A stretch of DNA of 37,595 nt, taken from contig JADLFX010000039.1 in NCBI GenBank assembly GCA_020849665.1, positions 1 through 37,595 of the forward strand, in the 5' to 3' direction. A program made the translations under genes and the position numbers. The notes below the pieces were generated by a model. It did not search any database, was not told the origin of the DNA, and saw nothing but the letters and a program-made list of their open reading frames with translations. Positions 27,167 to 34,939 of this stretch are shown here, in pieces (positions within the stretch are counted from its first letter, which is position 1; the number at the start of each line of letters is the position of its first letter). Origin of the DNA: Planctomycetota bacterium. Its GTDB lineage: Bacteria; Planctomycetota; UBA1135; UBA2386.

Positions 27167-28923
27167 AGGCGCGCGAGGTCGATCAGCACGAGCGTGCCCT
27201 CGCTGAAGATCGTGGCACGTCGCATGGCGCGCTCGGCCGCGAAGCCGCGCGCCTGGCCCTCCTTCCAGGCCAGCTCGATCTGCGGTCCGAACGGAACGAA
27301 GTAGCGCGGCGGCTGCGCGAAGTGCGCCGTGTCGACCAGCAGGTGCGTGACTCCGAGCTCGTCACGCAGGCGCGCGAGCGCTGCGTACTCGGGTCCGAAG
27401 AGCGCCGGCAGCAACCGCGCCATGCGCCGGCGCATCTCCAGCACGTAGCGGACGTGGAAGGCCTGATGCATCTCGCTGGTGAGCAGGGCGCGGCGGCGGG
27501 CGAGCAGCGGCACGTTGTCGATCGGCCCGTCGGGGAAGCCCGCCACCAACGCGTCCGCGGGGAGGGCCGCGACTGCGCGGTACAACCCGGTCTCGGGCGG
27601 CACGTAGACGGCGTAGCCGGCCACGTCGCTGCCGCGGCCGCCCGTGAGTGCGAGCATGCCTCCGCCGAAGAACAGCGCTCCGAGCGCGGCTCCCCACGGG
27701 GTCCACCGGCGCGCGCACGCAGCGCCGAGCGCTGCGGCTCCGGCGGGCAGGAACGCCACCAGGAGCAGCGGCAGCGTGTACGCGAGGTAGCGCTGCGGAA
27801 CGAAGAGCCACGGCGCGCAGAGCCACGCGAGGCAGAAGCCCGTGACGGCGGCCGCGGGCAGCGCCAGGGCCCGCCGGGCTTCCGCGCGCCGCGCCGCCAG
27901 CACGATCCAACCCGCCGCCGTGATCACGACCGCGAGCCAGGCGAGTGCCGCGCCGTGCGCCGCGCCGGCCTCGCGCAGCGCGGGGATCAGCGCGAGGCCG
28001 TCGCCGAGCAGGCCGGCTCGCCATTGCACCGCAGCCTCGGTCATCAGGTCGCGGAAGGGCATCCCGTCCAGCGCGTCGTAGCGCCCGCCGGGCCCTGCCT
28101 CGGGGAAGGCGGCGAGATCGTCCGGCCCGATCGGCGGACCCCACGCGCGCGTGGCGGCCAGCATGGGCAGGAGCACGGCCAGGGCCACGCCCCCGGTCGC
28201 GAGCAGCCACGCGATCCGCCGCCGCGTCGACCACCCCGCGGCCACGCCCCGGTCCTCGCGCGGCACGACGAAGAGCAACGCCGCCAGCGCGAGACCCAGG
28301 AGCGCGCCCGCCACCGGATAGAGGCCCGCGGCCACGACGGTGAGCACGGCCAGGGCCAGGACCCTGCCCGCCACCAGGAACCAGAGCCCGAGCGCCACGC
28401 ACGGGAACGCAAACGAGCGCGGCAGGCCGCCGCCGAGCCGCAGGAGGAACGCGTGGGTCGAGAGCGTGAACCCCACCGTGAGACCCGCGGACCACAGGCC
28501 GCCGAGGCGGTGCGCCACCCGCGTCACGGCGAAGAGCAGCAACGCGAGCAGGCAGAGCGGCAGCAGGCGCGTCACCCAGAGCGGCTCCACCACCCAGCCC
28601 GCGGCCCTCATCCCGAGCCGGTAGAGCGACGGCAGCAACGCCAGCTCGTACTCGGCGAGCACGTCCGCACCGCCTGGACCGATGCCGGCGAGACGATCCA
28701 GCGCCGGCAGGACCTGCCGCGTGTCGTCGTTCCACACCCGCAGGTCCACGGCATTGCGGGCCTGGTTCGCCAGGGATGGCCCGAACACGCATGCGAGGCC
28801 GGTGAGGGCGAGCCCGCAGGCGAGCGCCTTCCAGGTCCGGCGCCGGTCTCGCTGGGCGGCCGGGCCGGACCGGACCGGAGGCGGAGCTTCGGTTCCTGGC
28901 TGGGATCGGTCGGCGGGTGGCAT
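27163..28923 (-). CDS. Polytopic membrane protein, GT-C glycosyltransferase-like
   Basis: 586 residues. After a charged, proline-rich N-terminal tail there is a first membrane helix (TWKALACGLALTGLACVFG), then a loop with a possible acidic pair (VWNDDTRQVLPAL), and about ten further hydrophobic segments up to residue 430. The C-terminal 150 residues are soluble: VYVPPETGLYRAVAALPADALVAGFPDGPIDN is followed by DELGVTHLLVDTAHF. Early acidic residues after TM1, many helices and a soluble C-terminal domain are the architecture of GT-C lipid-linked-sugar transferases and related uncharacterised planctomycete proteins, but no diagnostic motif proves it. ATG 28923 was chosen because upstream in-frame sequence is not protein-like. 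Divergent from the amidase gene. Confidence 0.8.
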   Translation of the reverse strand: MPPADRSQPGTEAPPPVRSGPAAQRDRRRTWKALACGLALTGLACVFGPSLANQARNAVDLRVWNDDTRQVLPALDRLAGIGPGGADVLAEYELALLPSLYRLGMRAAGWVVEPLWVTRLLPLCLLALLLFAVTRVAHRLGGLWSAGLTVGFTLSTHAFLLRLGGGLPRSFAFPCVALGLWFLVAGRVLALAVLTVVAAGLYPVAGALLGLALAALLFVVPREDRGVAAGWSTRRRIAWLLATGGVALAVLLPMLAATRAWGPPIGPDDLAAFPEAGPGGRYDALDGMPFRDLMTEAAVQWRAGLLGDGLALIPALREAGAAHGAALAWLAVVITAAGWIVLAARRAEARRALALPAAAVTGFCLAWLCAPWLFVPQRYLAYTLPLLLVAFLPAGAAALGAACARRWTPWGAALGALFFGGGMLALTGGRGSDVAGYAVYVPPETGLYRAVAALPADALVAGFPDGPIDNVPLLARRRALLTSEMHQAFHVRYVLEMRRRMARLLPALFGPEYAALARLRDELGVTHLLVDTAHFAQPPRYFVPFGPQIELAWKEGQARGFAAERAMRRATIFSEGTLVLIDLARL

Positions 28924-29136
28924 CGGCGCGCGGTGGCTCCGCGGCCCGGGTACGGAATGCGGTGCGAGGAATCCACCGGCGCGCCGTCGGCCGCAGGGGC
29001 GGGCGCCGGCCCATGCGACCTCCCCGACCTCCAGTAGGTCCATTCGCCGCGCCGCGACGCCACACCACCGCAGCCCTTGCTCAGTGGCGTTTCGGCTAGG
29101 CTTCCCGATCTCCCGCCGCGCACCTCGGAGGCCACC

Positions 29137-31182
29137 ATGACCATGACCGCGCGCTGTCTCCGTCTGCTGCCCCTGCTGGCACTCGGAGTTCCCTCGGCCC
29201 TCGCCGCCCAAGGCAACCCGCCGCTCGCACCCCTCGACCTGGTGGAGGCGACGATCCCCCAGATGCGCGCCGCCATCGAGAGCGGGCTGCTCACCGCCGA
29301 GGGTCTCGCGCAGCGCTACCTCGCGCGAGTGCAGGCCTATGACAAGGCCGGCCCGGTGCTCACCGCGATCCTGGCCGTCAATCCGAACCTGGTGGCCGAG
29401 GCGCGGCAGCGCGACCGTGAGATCCAGCAGCAGCGCCGCCGTGGACCCCTGGTCGGCATCCCGGTGCTGCTCAAGGACAACATCGACGCGCTGCCGATGC
29501 CCACCACCGCTGGCTCGGTGGCGCTCACGGGATCGGTGCCGCTACGCGACAGCTTCATCGCCGGGAAGCTGCGGCAGGCGGGCGCCGTGGTGTTCGGGAA
29601 GGCCACCCTCACCGAGTTCGCGAACTTCATGACGAGCGGGATGCCCAGCGGCTACAGCTCGCTCGGCGGCCACGGTGTGAATCCCTACGACCCGAGGCGT
29701 CAGGCCAACGGCGCCGCGGCGTCGACGCCGGGTGGGTCGAGCTCGGGCTCCGGCATCGCCAGCGCGGCGAACCTGGCAGCGGTCGCCATCGGCTCCGAAA
29801 CCGCGGGCTCGATCCTCAGCCCCAGCAGCAGCAACGCGGTCGTGGGGATCAAGCCGACCGTGGGGCTGGTGAGCCGCTCGGGAATCCTCCCGATCACCGC
29901 AGACCAGGACACGGCGGGGCCGATGGGCCGGAGCGTGACCGACGTGGCCACCGTGCTCGGCGTCATCGCAGGACACGACCCCAACGACCCGGCGACGGCC
30001 GCCTGCCTGATCCCCGGGAACTGCTTCTCCGACTACACCCAGGTCCTCGACCGCGGCGCGCTGTCCGGTGCCCGCATCGCGGTGCCGCCGGTCGGCCTCG
30101 GTTCCGAGCAGCTGCGGATCCTCCAGGCCGCCCTGGCCACGATGCGCGCCGCGGGCGCCACGGTGGTCGAGAATTTCCCCGCACAGGGTCCGAGCCTCCC
30201 GCCGATCTGCATCTCGCATCCCCCTTCGGCCGGGGAGTCCACGGTGCTGATCTACGGGATGAAGCGCGACCTGAACGCGTACCTGGCCGGGCTCGGACCC
30301 ACCGCACCGCGCAAGACGCTCGCGGACATCATCGCCTACAACAACGCCAACGCGGCCGTCGCGCTGCGCTATGGCCAGACGATCCTCGTCGCCGCCGATC
30401 TCTACGACCCTCGCCCCGGCACCCCCGACACGACCCGCTATCTCGCCGACCGCCAGACCGACCTGAACCTTGCGAAGGGCTACCTCGACGCGGCGCTGGC
30501 CGGCCCCGACGGTCAGGCCAACACGCCCGACGACTTCGACGCGCTGCTCTTCGCCGCGAACTTCGGCGCCGACGCGCCGGCGCGCGCCGGATACCCGAGC
30601 GTGTGCGTGCCCGCCGGGTTCATCGCCCGCAGCGGGCTGCCCTCGCTGCCGTTCGGGATCACGTTCACGGGCCGCGCCTTCGACGAGAAGAAGCTCATCG
30701 CCCTCGCCTTCGCCTTCGAGCAGGCGACCGGCCACCGCGTGCCGCCGGCCAGCGCGCCCGCCCTGGCGACGGATCGGATCCCCCTGGCGCTCAGCGGCGT
30801 CGTGCCGCTCGGCACCGGCTGCGCGGGCGCGAACGGCGTGCCGACGATCCGCCCGTCGGGCCCGCCGATCCTGGCCAACGGCGTGTTCACTCTCCGGCTG
30901 GCCGCGGTGCGGCAGCAGGCCCCCGTGTTCGTCGGGATCTCGACGCGTTCGGGGTTCACGATCTTCGGCACCTGCCTGGTGCGCGTGGCCCTGCCGTTCG
31001 ACCTCGTGCTGCAGGGCACGAGCGACGCCTCGGGTCAGGCCGCGCTGGAGCTGCCGATCCCGTTCCTGCCGGGGCTGGCGGGGCAGAAGCTCTGGATGCA
31101 GGGTGGCGCGTTGGATGCCGCGGGCGCAGGCCTCGGCGTGGTCGCGCTGACCGGCGGTCTCGAGGTCACGATCGGCGGCTGA
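29137..31182 (+). CDS. Secreted amidase-signature enzyme with planctomycete C-terminal domain
   Basis: 681 residues. Signal peptide 1-24 (ending ALAA), then a full amidase-signature domain (about 35-545) of the GatA/FAAH type, which hydrolyses amides by a Ser-cisSer-Lys triad. Lys113 lies in VLLKDNIDA. The cis-serine is most likely Ser202 in GGSSSGSG, and nucleophile Ser225 lies in GSETAGSI. The consensus GGSSGGS is altered here by a Gly-to-Ser change. From about 550 a beta domain (VPLGTGCAGANGVPTIRP to TGGLEVTIGG) resembles the ends of other secreted proteins in the window. GGAGG (29128-29132) precedes ATG 29137. A secreted location excludes a role in tRNA amidation; peptide or other amide degradation is plausible. 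Confidence 0.92.
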   Translation: MTMTARCLRLLPLLALGVPSALAAQGNPPLAPLDLVEATIPQMRAAIESGLLTAEGLAQRYLARVQAYDKAGPVLTAILAVNPNLVAEARQRDREIQQQRRRGPLVGIPVLLKDNIDALPMPTTAGSVALTGSVPLRDSFIAGKLRQAGAVVFGKATLTEFANFMTSGMPSGYSSLGGHGVNPYDPRRQANGAAASTPGGSSSGSGIASAANLAAVAIGSETAGSILSPSSSNAVVGIKPTVGLVSRSGILPITADQDTAGPMGRSVTDVATVLGVIAGHDPNDPATAACLIPGNCFSDYTQVLDRGALSGARIAVPPVGLGSEQLRILQAALATMRAAGATVVENFPAQGPSLPPICISHPPSAGESTVLIYGMKRDLNAYLAGLGPTAPRKTLADIIAYNNANAAVALRYGQTILVAADLYDPRPGTPDTTRYLADRQTDLNLAKGYLDAALAGPDGQANTPDDFDALLFAANFGADAPARAGYPSVCVPAGFIARSGLPSLPFGITFTGRAFDEKKLIALAFAFEQATGHRVPPASAPALATDRIPLALSGVVPLGTGCAGANGVPTIRPSGPPILANGVFTLRLAAVRQQAPVFVGISTRSGFTIFGTCLVRVALPFDLVLQGTSDASGQAALELPIPFLPGLAGQKLWMQGGALDAAGAGLGVVALTGGLEVTIGG

Positions 31183-31202
31183 GCCGCGCGCCGGCGCGCG
31201 GC
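31183..31202. terminator. 20-bp perfect palindrome between convergent genes
   Basis: GCCGCGCGCCGGCGCGCGGC begins immediately after the amidase TGA and occupies most of the 30-base gap to the convergent stop codon. There is no T-run. It could be a bidirectional terminator-like 3'-end structure, although self-complementary GC runs also arise more easily in DNA of this composition. Confidence 0.45.
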
Positions 31203-31212
31203 GCGGCCGCAC

Positions 31213-32298
31213 TCACTGGTTGCCGATCTTCCCGACGCCGCCGTTCGAGACCGCGAATCCGAACGCGTTGACGCCCGGATCGGCGACCAGGAACTGGTTG
31301 TAGAAGCGGACCCCGAGCAGGTAGATGCTGTTCGGCAGCGCGTAGCTGAACGAGCCGGTGCCCCTCGCGTCCGTGTTGATCCGCTGCACGTCCTCCACCG
31401 AGGTGAGCAGGGCACAGCCTGGGGCGCCCAGGAAACCCAGGTCCATCGGCAGGCTCATGCCGGCCCAGTTGGTGTCGGAGATGCCGAGCAGGATCGCGGC
31501 CCAGGACGAGGGCCTGGCCTGAGCCAGACGCACCCGGAACGTGTCGCCGATCTGCGGCGTGCTGTCGGTGTAGAGCATGGGCACGGCGGTGTGGGTGAGG
31601 GCGCGCAGGCCCATCACCAGCCCGTAGTTCCGCTCCAGCGACCCGGTGGTGGCGCCGGCGCCGGAACCGTAGAGCCGGGCCGTCGCGCCCCCGGTGGCGT
31701 CGAGGGGATAGCCCCAGATCGAACCGCCGTTGCTGTTGCCGTACACCGTCACCTGGATCAGGAAGTTGCGGCCCGCGACCGGCGCCCACGCGAAGGTGTT
31801 GACCCATGGGATCGTGAAAAAGAAGTCCGAGGGCACGGTCGGCGGAGTCGGCTGGTCGGGGAACACCACCTGCGCGCGCGGCAGCACCACGACCGGGGTC
31901 CCGCTGTCGTAGTTGCTCGCGAACGTCGTGCTCATCGTCTGCGGCGTACGGGTCGTGAACCCGACCTGGATCTCGAGATCGACGGTCACGCCGTGGGCGA
32001 CCGGCGGGCGCTCGTTCTGGCGCAGGCTGAGGCCGGCCATCGTGAACGCCGTGGGCAGGTCGGTGCCGAGGAACACCTGCTGGTACGTCACCGGCGACCA
32101 GGTGAACGGAATGCTGTTGTCGCTGCCTCCGAACGCGCCGGCCATCGGCGCGGGCACGACGTGGTTCTCCGCGAGTCCGGTGCCGGTGCCGTTGCAGCCC
32201 GCGCCGAAGGTCGCGTAGGTGGCCGTCACCTGGGCCAGGGCAGGGAACGATGTGGCTGCGAGGAAGAGAACGGTGCGTAGGGAGAGGCGCATGGACAT
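31213..32298 (-). CDS. Secreted protein with FGAGCNGTG start and planctomycete C-terminal domain
   Basis: 361 residues. Signal peptide MSMRLSLRTVLFLAATSFPALAQ (a second ATG two codons on is possible), then ATYATFGAGCNGTGTG, a mature N-terminus I associate with planctomycete secreted proteins. Residues 40-245 form a jelly-roll-like beta domain (SIPFTWSPVTYQQVFLG, LEIQVGFTTRTPQTMSTTF, FLIQVTVYGNSNGG). The C-terminal 115 residues (IGDTFRVRLAQARPSSWAAILLG to VNAFGFAVSNGGVGKIG) repeat the shared secreted C-terminal beta domain. No catalytic residues are recognisable, and a structural or surface role is more likely. It converges on the amidase gene with a palindrome between. Confidence 0.86.
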   Translation of the reverse strand: MSMRLSLRTVLFLAATSFPALAQVTATYATFGAGCNGTGTGLAENHVVPAPMAGAFGGSDNSIPFTWSPVTYQQVFLGTDLPTAFTMAGLSLRQNERPPVAHGVTVDLEIQVGFTTRTPQTMSTTFASNYDSGTPVVVLPRAQVVFPDQPTPPTVPSDFFFTIPWVNTFAWAPVAGRNFLIQVTVYGNSNGGSIWGYPLDATGGATARLYGSGAGATTGSLERNYGLVMGLRALTHTAVPMLYTDSTPQIGDTFRVRLAQARPSSWAAILLGISDTNWAGMSLPMDLGFLGAPGCALLTSVEDVQRINTDARGTGSFSYALPNSIYLLGVRFYNQFLVADPGVNAFGFAVSNGGVGKIGNQ

Positions 32299-32463
32299 CA
32301 CGTGGTCTGCATCATCAAGCGTGGGTTGGCAAGGGCCGGGTGTTGTCTTGGACGACGGCGGCGTCGCTTCCTTCACTACGGCGCAGCGCGGGCGAGCAAC
32401 CGCATCTGACGCTCGCGTCAGGATCGGCAGCCGAGGTCGGAGCGGCGCGCGCGACGTGAACCC

Positions 32464-33780
32464 TCACGTCAGTCCCCGTTCGGCCAGGATGCGGCCCAGC
32501 CGGCGCGCGCTGCGCGTGTCGAGTTCGTAACGCACGTTCACGACCGGCCTGGCGAAGCGGATCAGGCGCTGGAGATCGGCGGGCGAGCCGTCGACCACGG
32601 TGTCGCAGGGAATGGCGTTCACGGTGCGCGCGAGGTCGCGCACCTGCGCGTCGCTGTAGCCCATCGCCGGAATCTCGAGAGCCAGGTGCGGGAAGTTCCG
32701 ATACGTGGCGCGCAGCGAGCCGGCGAGCCAGCGGCGCGGATCGACGATCCGTCCGCCGTGCCGGCGCACGGCGAGGGTGCCCGCTCCGAAGCCCATTCCG
32801 CCGTGCGAGAGCGTCGGGCCGTCACCGATCACCGCGCAGCGGCGGCCGCGGATGCGCTCGGGGTGATCGACGCGCAGCTCGGAGCGTGCCTTCACCACGA
32901 TCGCGCGCGGGTTGTGCGCGCGGACCGCCGCCACCACCCGCGCGACCGCCTCCGGCGCGGCACTGTCGACCTTGTTGACCACCACGACGTCGGCGAGCAG
33001 CAGGTTCACGAATCCGGGGTAGTACGTCGCCTCGTGGCCCGCGCGGTGCGGATCGACCACGGTGACGTGCAGGTCGGGCCGGACCAGCGGCAGGTCATTG
33101 TTGCCCCCGTCGAAGATCAGCACGTCGGCCTCGCGCTCCGCGGCGCGCAGGATGCGCACGTAGTCGAAGCCGGCATAGACCGCGAAGCCGTGGTCGAGCC
33201 ACGGCTGGTACTCCTCTTCCTCCTCGATCGTCGTGTGGTGACGGGCGAAGTCGGCGACGCCGGCGAAGCGCTGGCAGGCCTGCGCCTCGAGATCGCGCCC
33301 GTACGGCATGCTGTGGCGGATCCCCACCACGCGGCGGCCGCGCCGGCGCAGCTCCTCGGCCAGGGCGCGGGCCGTCTGCGACTTGCCGCAGCCGGTGCGC
33401 GCCGCGCTCACCGCGATCACCGGCCTGACCGAGGGCACCATGGTGTCGCGCGGTCCGAGGAGCAGGAAGTTGGCGCCGGCGGCGAGGACGCGGGAGGCCT
33501 TGTCCATCACCTCCTGGTGCGAGAGGTCGGAGTAGGACAGGCAGACCGTGTCGGCGCGCAGCTTGCGGATCAGCGGGCCGAGCTCCGCCTCGGGATGGAT
33601 CGGGATGCCGTACGGGTAGCGGCGCCCTGCGAGCCCCGCGGGAAACGTGCGCCCGGCGATCCCCGGGATCTGCGCGGCGGTGAACGCGACGACGCGGTAT
33701 CGGCGGCTTCGCTTGAAGAACGCCAGGAAGTTGTGGAAGTCGCGCCCGGCGGCGCCCATCACGATCAAGCGTTCGGTCAT
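32464..33780 (-). CDS. cpgS: Cyclic 2,3-diphosphoglycerate synthetase-like GTPase/ATPase
   Basis: 438 residues of the family named for archaeal cyclic 2,3-diphosphoglycerate synthetase, which closes the cyclic anhydride of 2,3-diphosphoglycerate with ATP. The N-terminus carries a Rossmann-like IVMGAAGRDFHNF. A P-loop lies at about 125-134 (SAARTGCGKSQ), acidic residues at DVLIFDGGNNDLP, and NKVD in VVVNKVDS. Late motifs are GDGPTLSHGGMGFGAG and VNVRYEL. It is full length. ATG 33780 overlaps the carbamate kinase stop by four bases, so the two genes are coupled. Bacterial members have no established role that I know of and are not known to make the archaeal solute. The product name is therefore by homology; nucleotide-dependent phosphotransfer or ligation is the safe statement. 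Confidence 0.88.
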   Translation of the reverse strand: MTERLIVMGAAGRDFHNFLAFFKRSRRYRVVAFTAAQIPGIAGRTFPAGLAGRRYPYGIPIHPEAELGPLIRKLRADTVCLSYSDLSHQEVMDKASRVLAAGANFLLLGPRDTMVPSVRPVIAVSAARTGCGKSQTARALAEELRRRGRRVVGIRHSMPYGRDLEAQACQRFAGVADFARHHTTIEEEEEYQPWLDHGFAVYAGFDYVRILRAAEREADVLIFDGGNNDLPLVRPDLHVTVVDPHRAGHEATYYPGFVNLLLADVVVVNKVDSAAPEAVARVVAAVRAHNPRAIVVKARSELRVDHPERIRGRRCAVIGDGPTLSHGGMGFGAGTLAVRRHGGRIVDPRRWLAGSLRATYRNFPHLALEIPAMGYSDAQVRDLARTVNAIPCDTVVDGSPADLQRLIRFARPVVNVRYELDTRSARRLGRILAERGLT

Positions 33781-34769
33781 GCCCGACTCCTCGCCCGGGG
33801 GGCGCGGCGCGTGGGACGGCCGGCGCGCGTGAGCACCGTTCCCGCGCGCCCCGCCAGCGCGGCCGCCAACGTGCGCGCGGCGGTGATCAGCACGTGGCGG
33901 CCGCCGTGCTCCAGGAACCCGATCGCCGCCTCGATCTTCGGCCCCATCGAGCCAGGCGGGAACTGGCCCTCGCCGAGGAGCCGGCGCGCCTCGGCGACCC
34001 CGAGATGGGCCAGCCGGCGCTGTCCGGATCTGCGGTAGTCGCGATACACGCATGGCTCGCCGGTGAGGATCACGAGCCCCGTCGCGCCCACGTCACGAGC
34101 CAGCACCGCCGCGGCGAAGTCCTTGTCGATCACCGCGGCCACGCCGCGCAGGTCGCCGCTGCGCGTGCGCACCACCGGCACCCCGCCGCCGCCGGCCGCG
34201 ATCACGATCACCCCGCGGCGCAAGAGCAGGCGCAGGACCGCGCTGTCGTCGACGGCGAGCGGCCGGGGGGAGGCCACCACGCGCCGCCATCCGCGGCCGC
34301 GCTCGTGCGCGACCGTGTGACCCGCGCGCCGCAAACGCCGCGCCGCCCCCGCCGACAGCCACGGCCCCACCGGCTTGCTCGGCCGCGCGAACGCAGGGTC
34401 GCGCGCGTCGACCTGGACCTGCGTGAGCAGGCCCACCACCGCGCGGCGCATTCCACGGCGGCGCAGCTCGTTCTGCAGCGCCTGCTCGATCCACAGCCCG
34501 ATCTCGCCCTGCGACTCCGCCACGCAGAGGTGCAAGGGCAGCGCGTACGCCGCGCCCAGCGAGCGCTGCACCCGGATCAGGATGCTGCCCACCTGGAAGC
34601 CGTTCCCATGCGTGAGCACGATGCGGTGGCCGCGCCGCACCAGTTCCACCACCGCATGCATCGCCCGCGTTGCGTTGCGGGCCTGGCTCTCGGCGGTGGG
34701 ACGCTCCCCGGCGTGTACCAGGGCGTTGCCGCCCAGGGCGACCACCAGGATGCTGCGGGCCGGGAACAC
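33777..34769 (-). CDS. arcC: Carbamate kinase
   Basis: Catalyses reversible phosphotransfer between ATP/ADP and carbamate/carbamoyl phosphate; amino-acid-kinase fold, 330 residues against about 310 usual. Hallmarks are VVALGGNAL at the N-terminus, LTHGNGFQVGSI, ESQGEIGLWIEQAL, QVDARDPAFARPSKPVGP, AAGGGGVPVV, VIDKDFAAAVLA, and GSMGPKIEAAIGFLE near the end. A basic 20-residue tail (RAGRPTRRAPRARSRA) is extra. The start is GTG 34769, immediately before the first strand, with no clear RBS. No arginine deiminase or ornithine carbamoyltransferase gene lies here, so an arginine-fermentation role is not supported. The coupled cpgS-like gene suggests another carbamoyl-phosphate-linked pathway. Confidence 0.94.
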   Translation of the reverse strand: MFPARSILVVALGGNALVHAGERPTAESQARNATRAMHAVVELVRRGHRIVLTHGNGFQVGSILIRVQRSLGAAYALPLHLCVAESQGEIGLWIEQALQNELRRRGMRRAVVGLLTQVQVDARDPAFARPSKPVGPWLSAGAARRLRRAGHTVAHERGRGWRRVVASPRPLAVDDSAVLRLLLRRGVIVIAAGGGGVPVVRTRSGDLRGVAAVIDKDFAAAVLARDVGATGLVILTGEPCVYRDYRRSGQRRLAHLGVAEARRLLGEGQFPPGSMGPKIEAAIGFLEHGGRHVLITAARTLAAALAGRAGTVLTRAGRPTRRAPRARSRA

Positions 34770-34939
34770 GGCGGAGGGAACGTCGGCACCCCAGGTCGTA
34801 TTGCACGGTGGCGCGTGCGCCGAACGGAGTCCGCGCGGTAGCGAGACCCGCCCGCCTCGACGCCCCCGTCCGCGCCAGATAGTCTGCCTGCGTCATCGGG
34901 AACGAGGCCCGCCCCGGCCTCGTGCTTCTTGGAGCACTC

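Noticed and set aside
34852..34885. Possible -35/-10 promoter before the repeat-protein gene
   Set aside because: TCGACG and TAGTCT at a 17-base spacing match the consensus too poorly to report as a feature.
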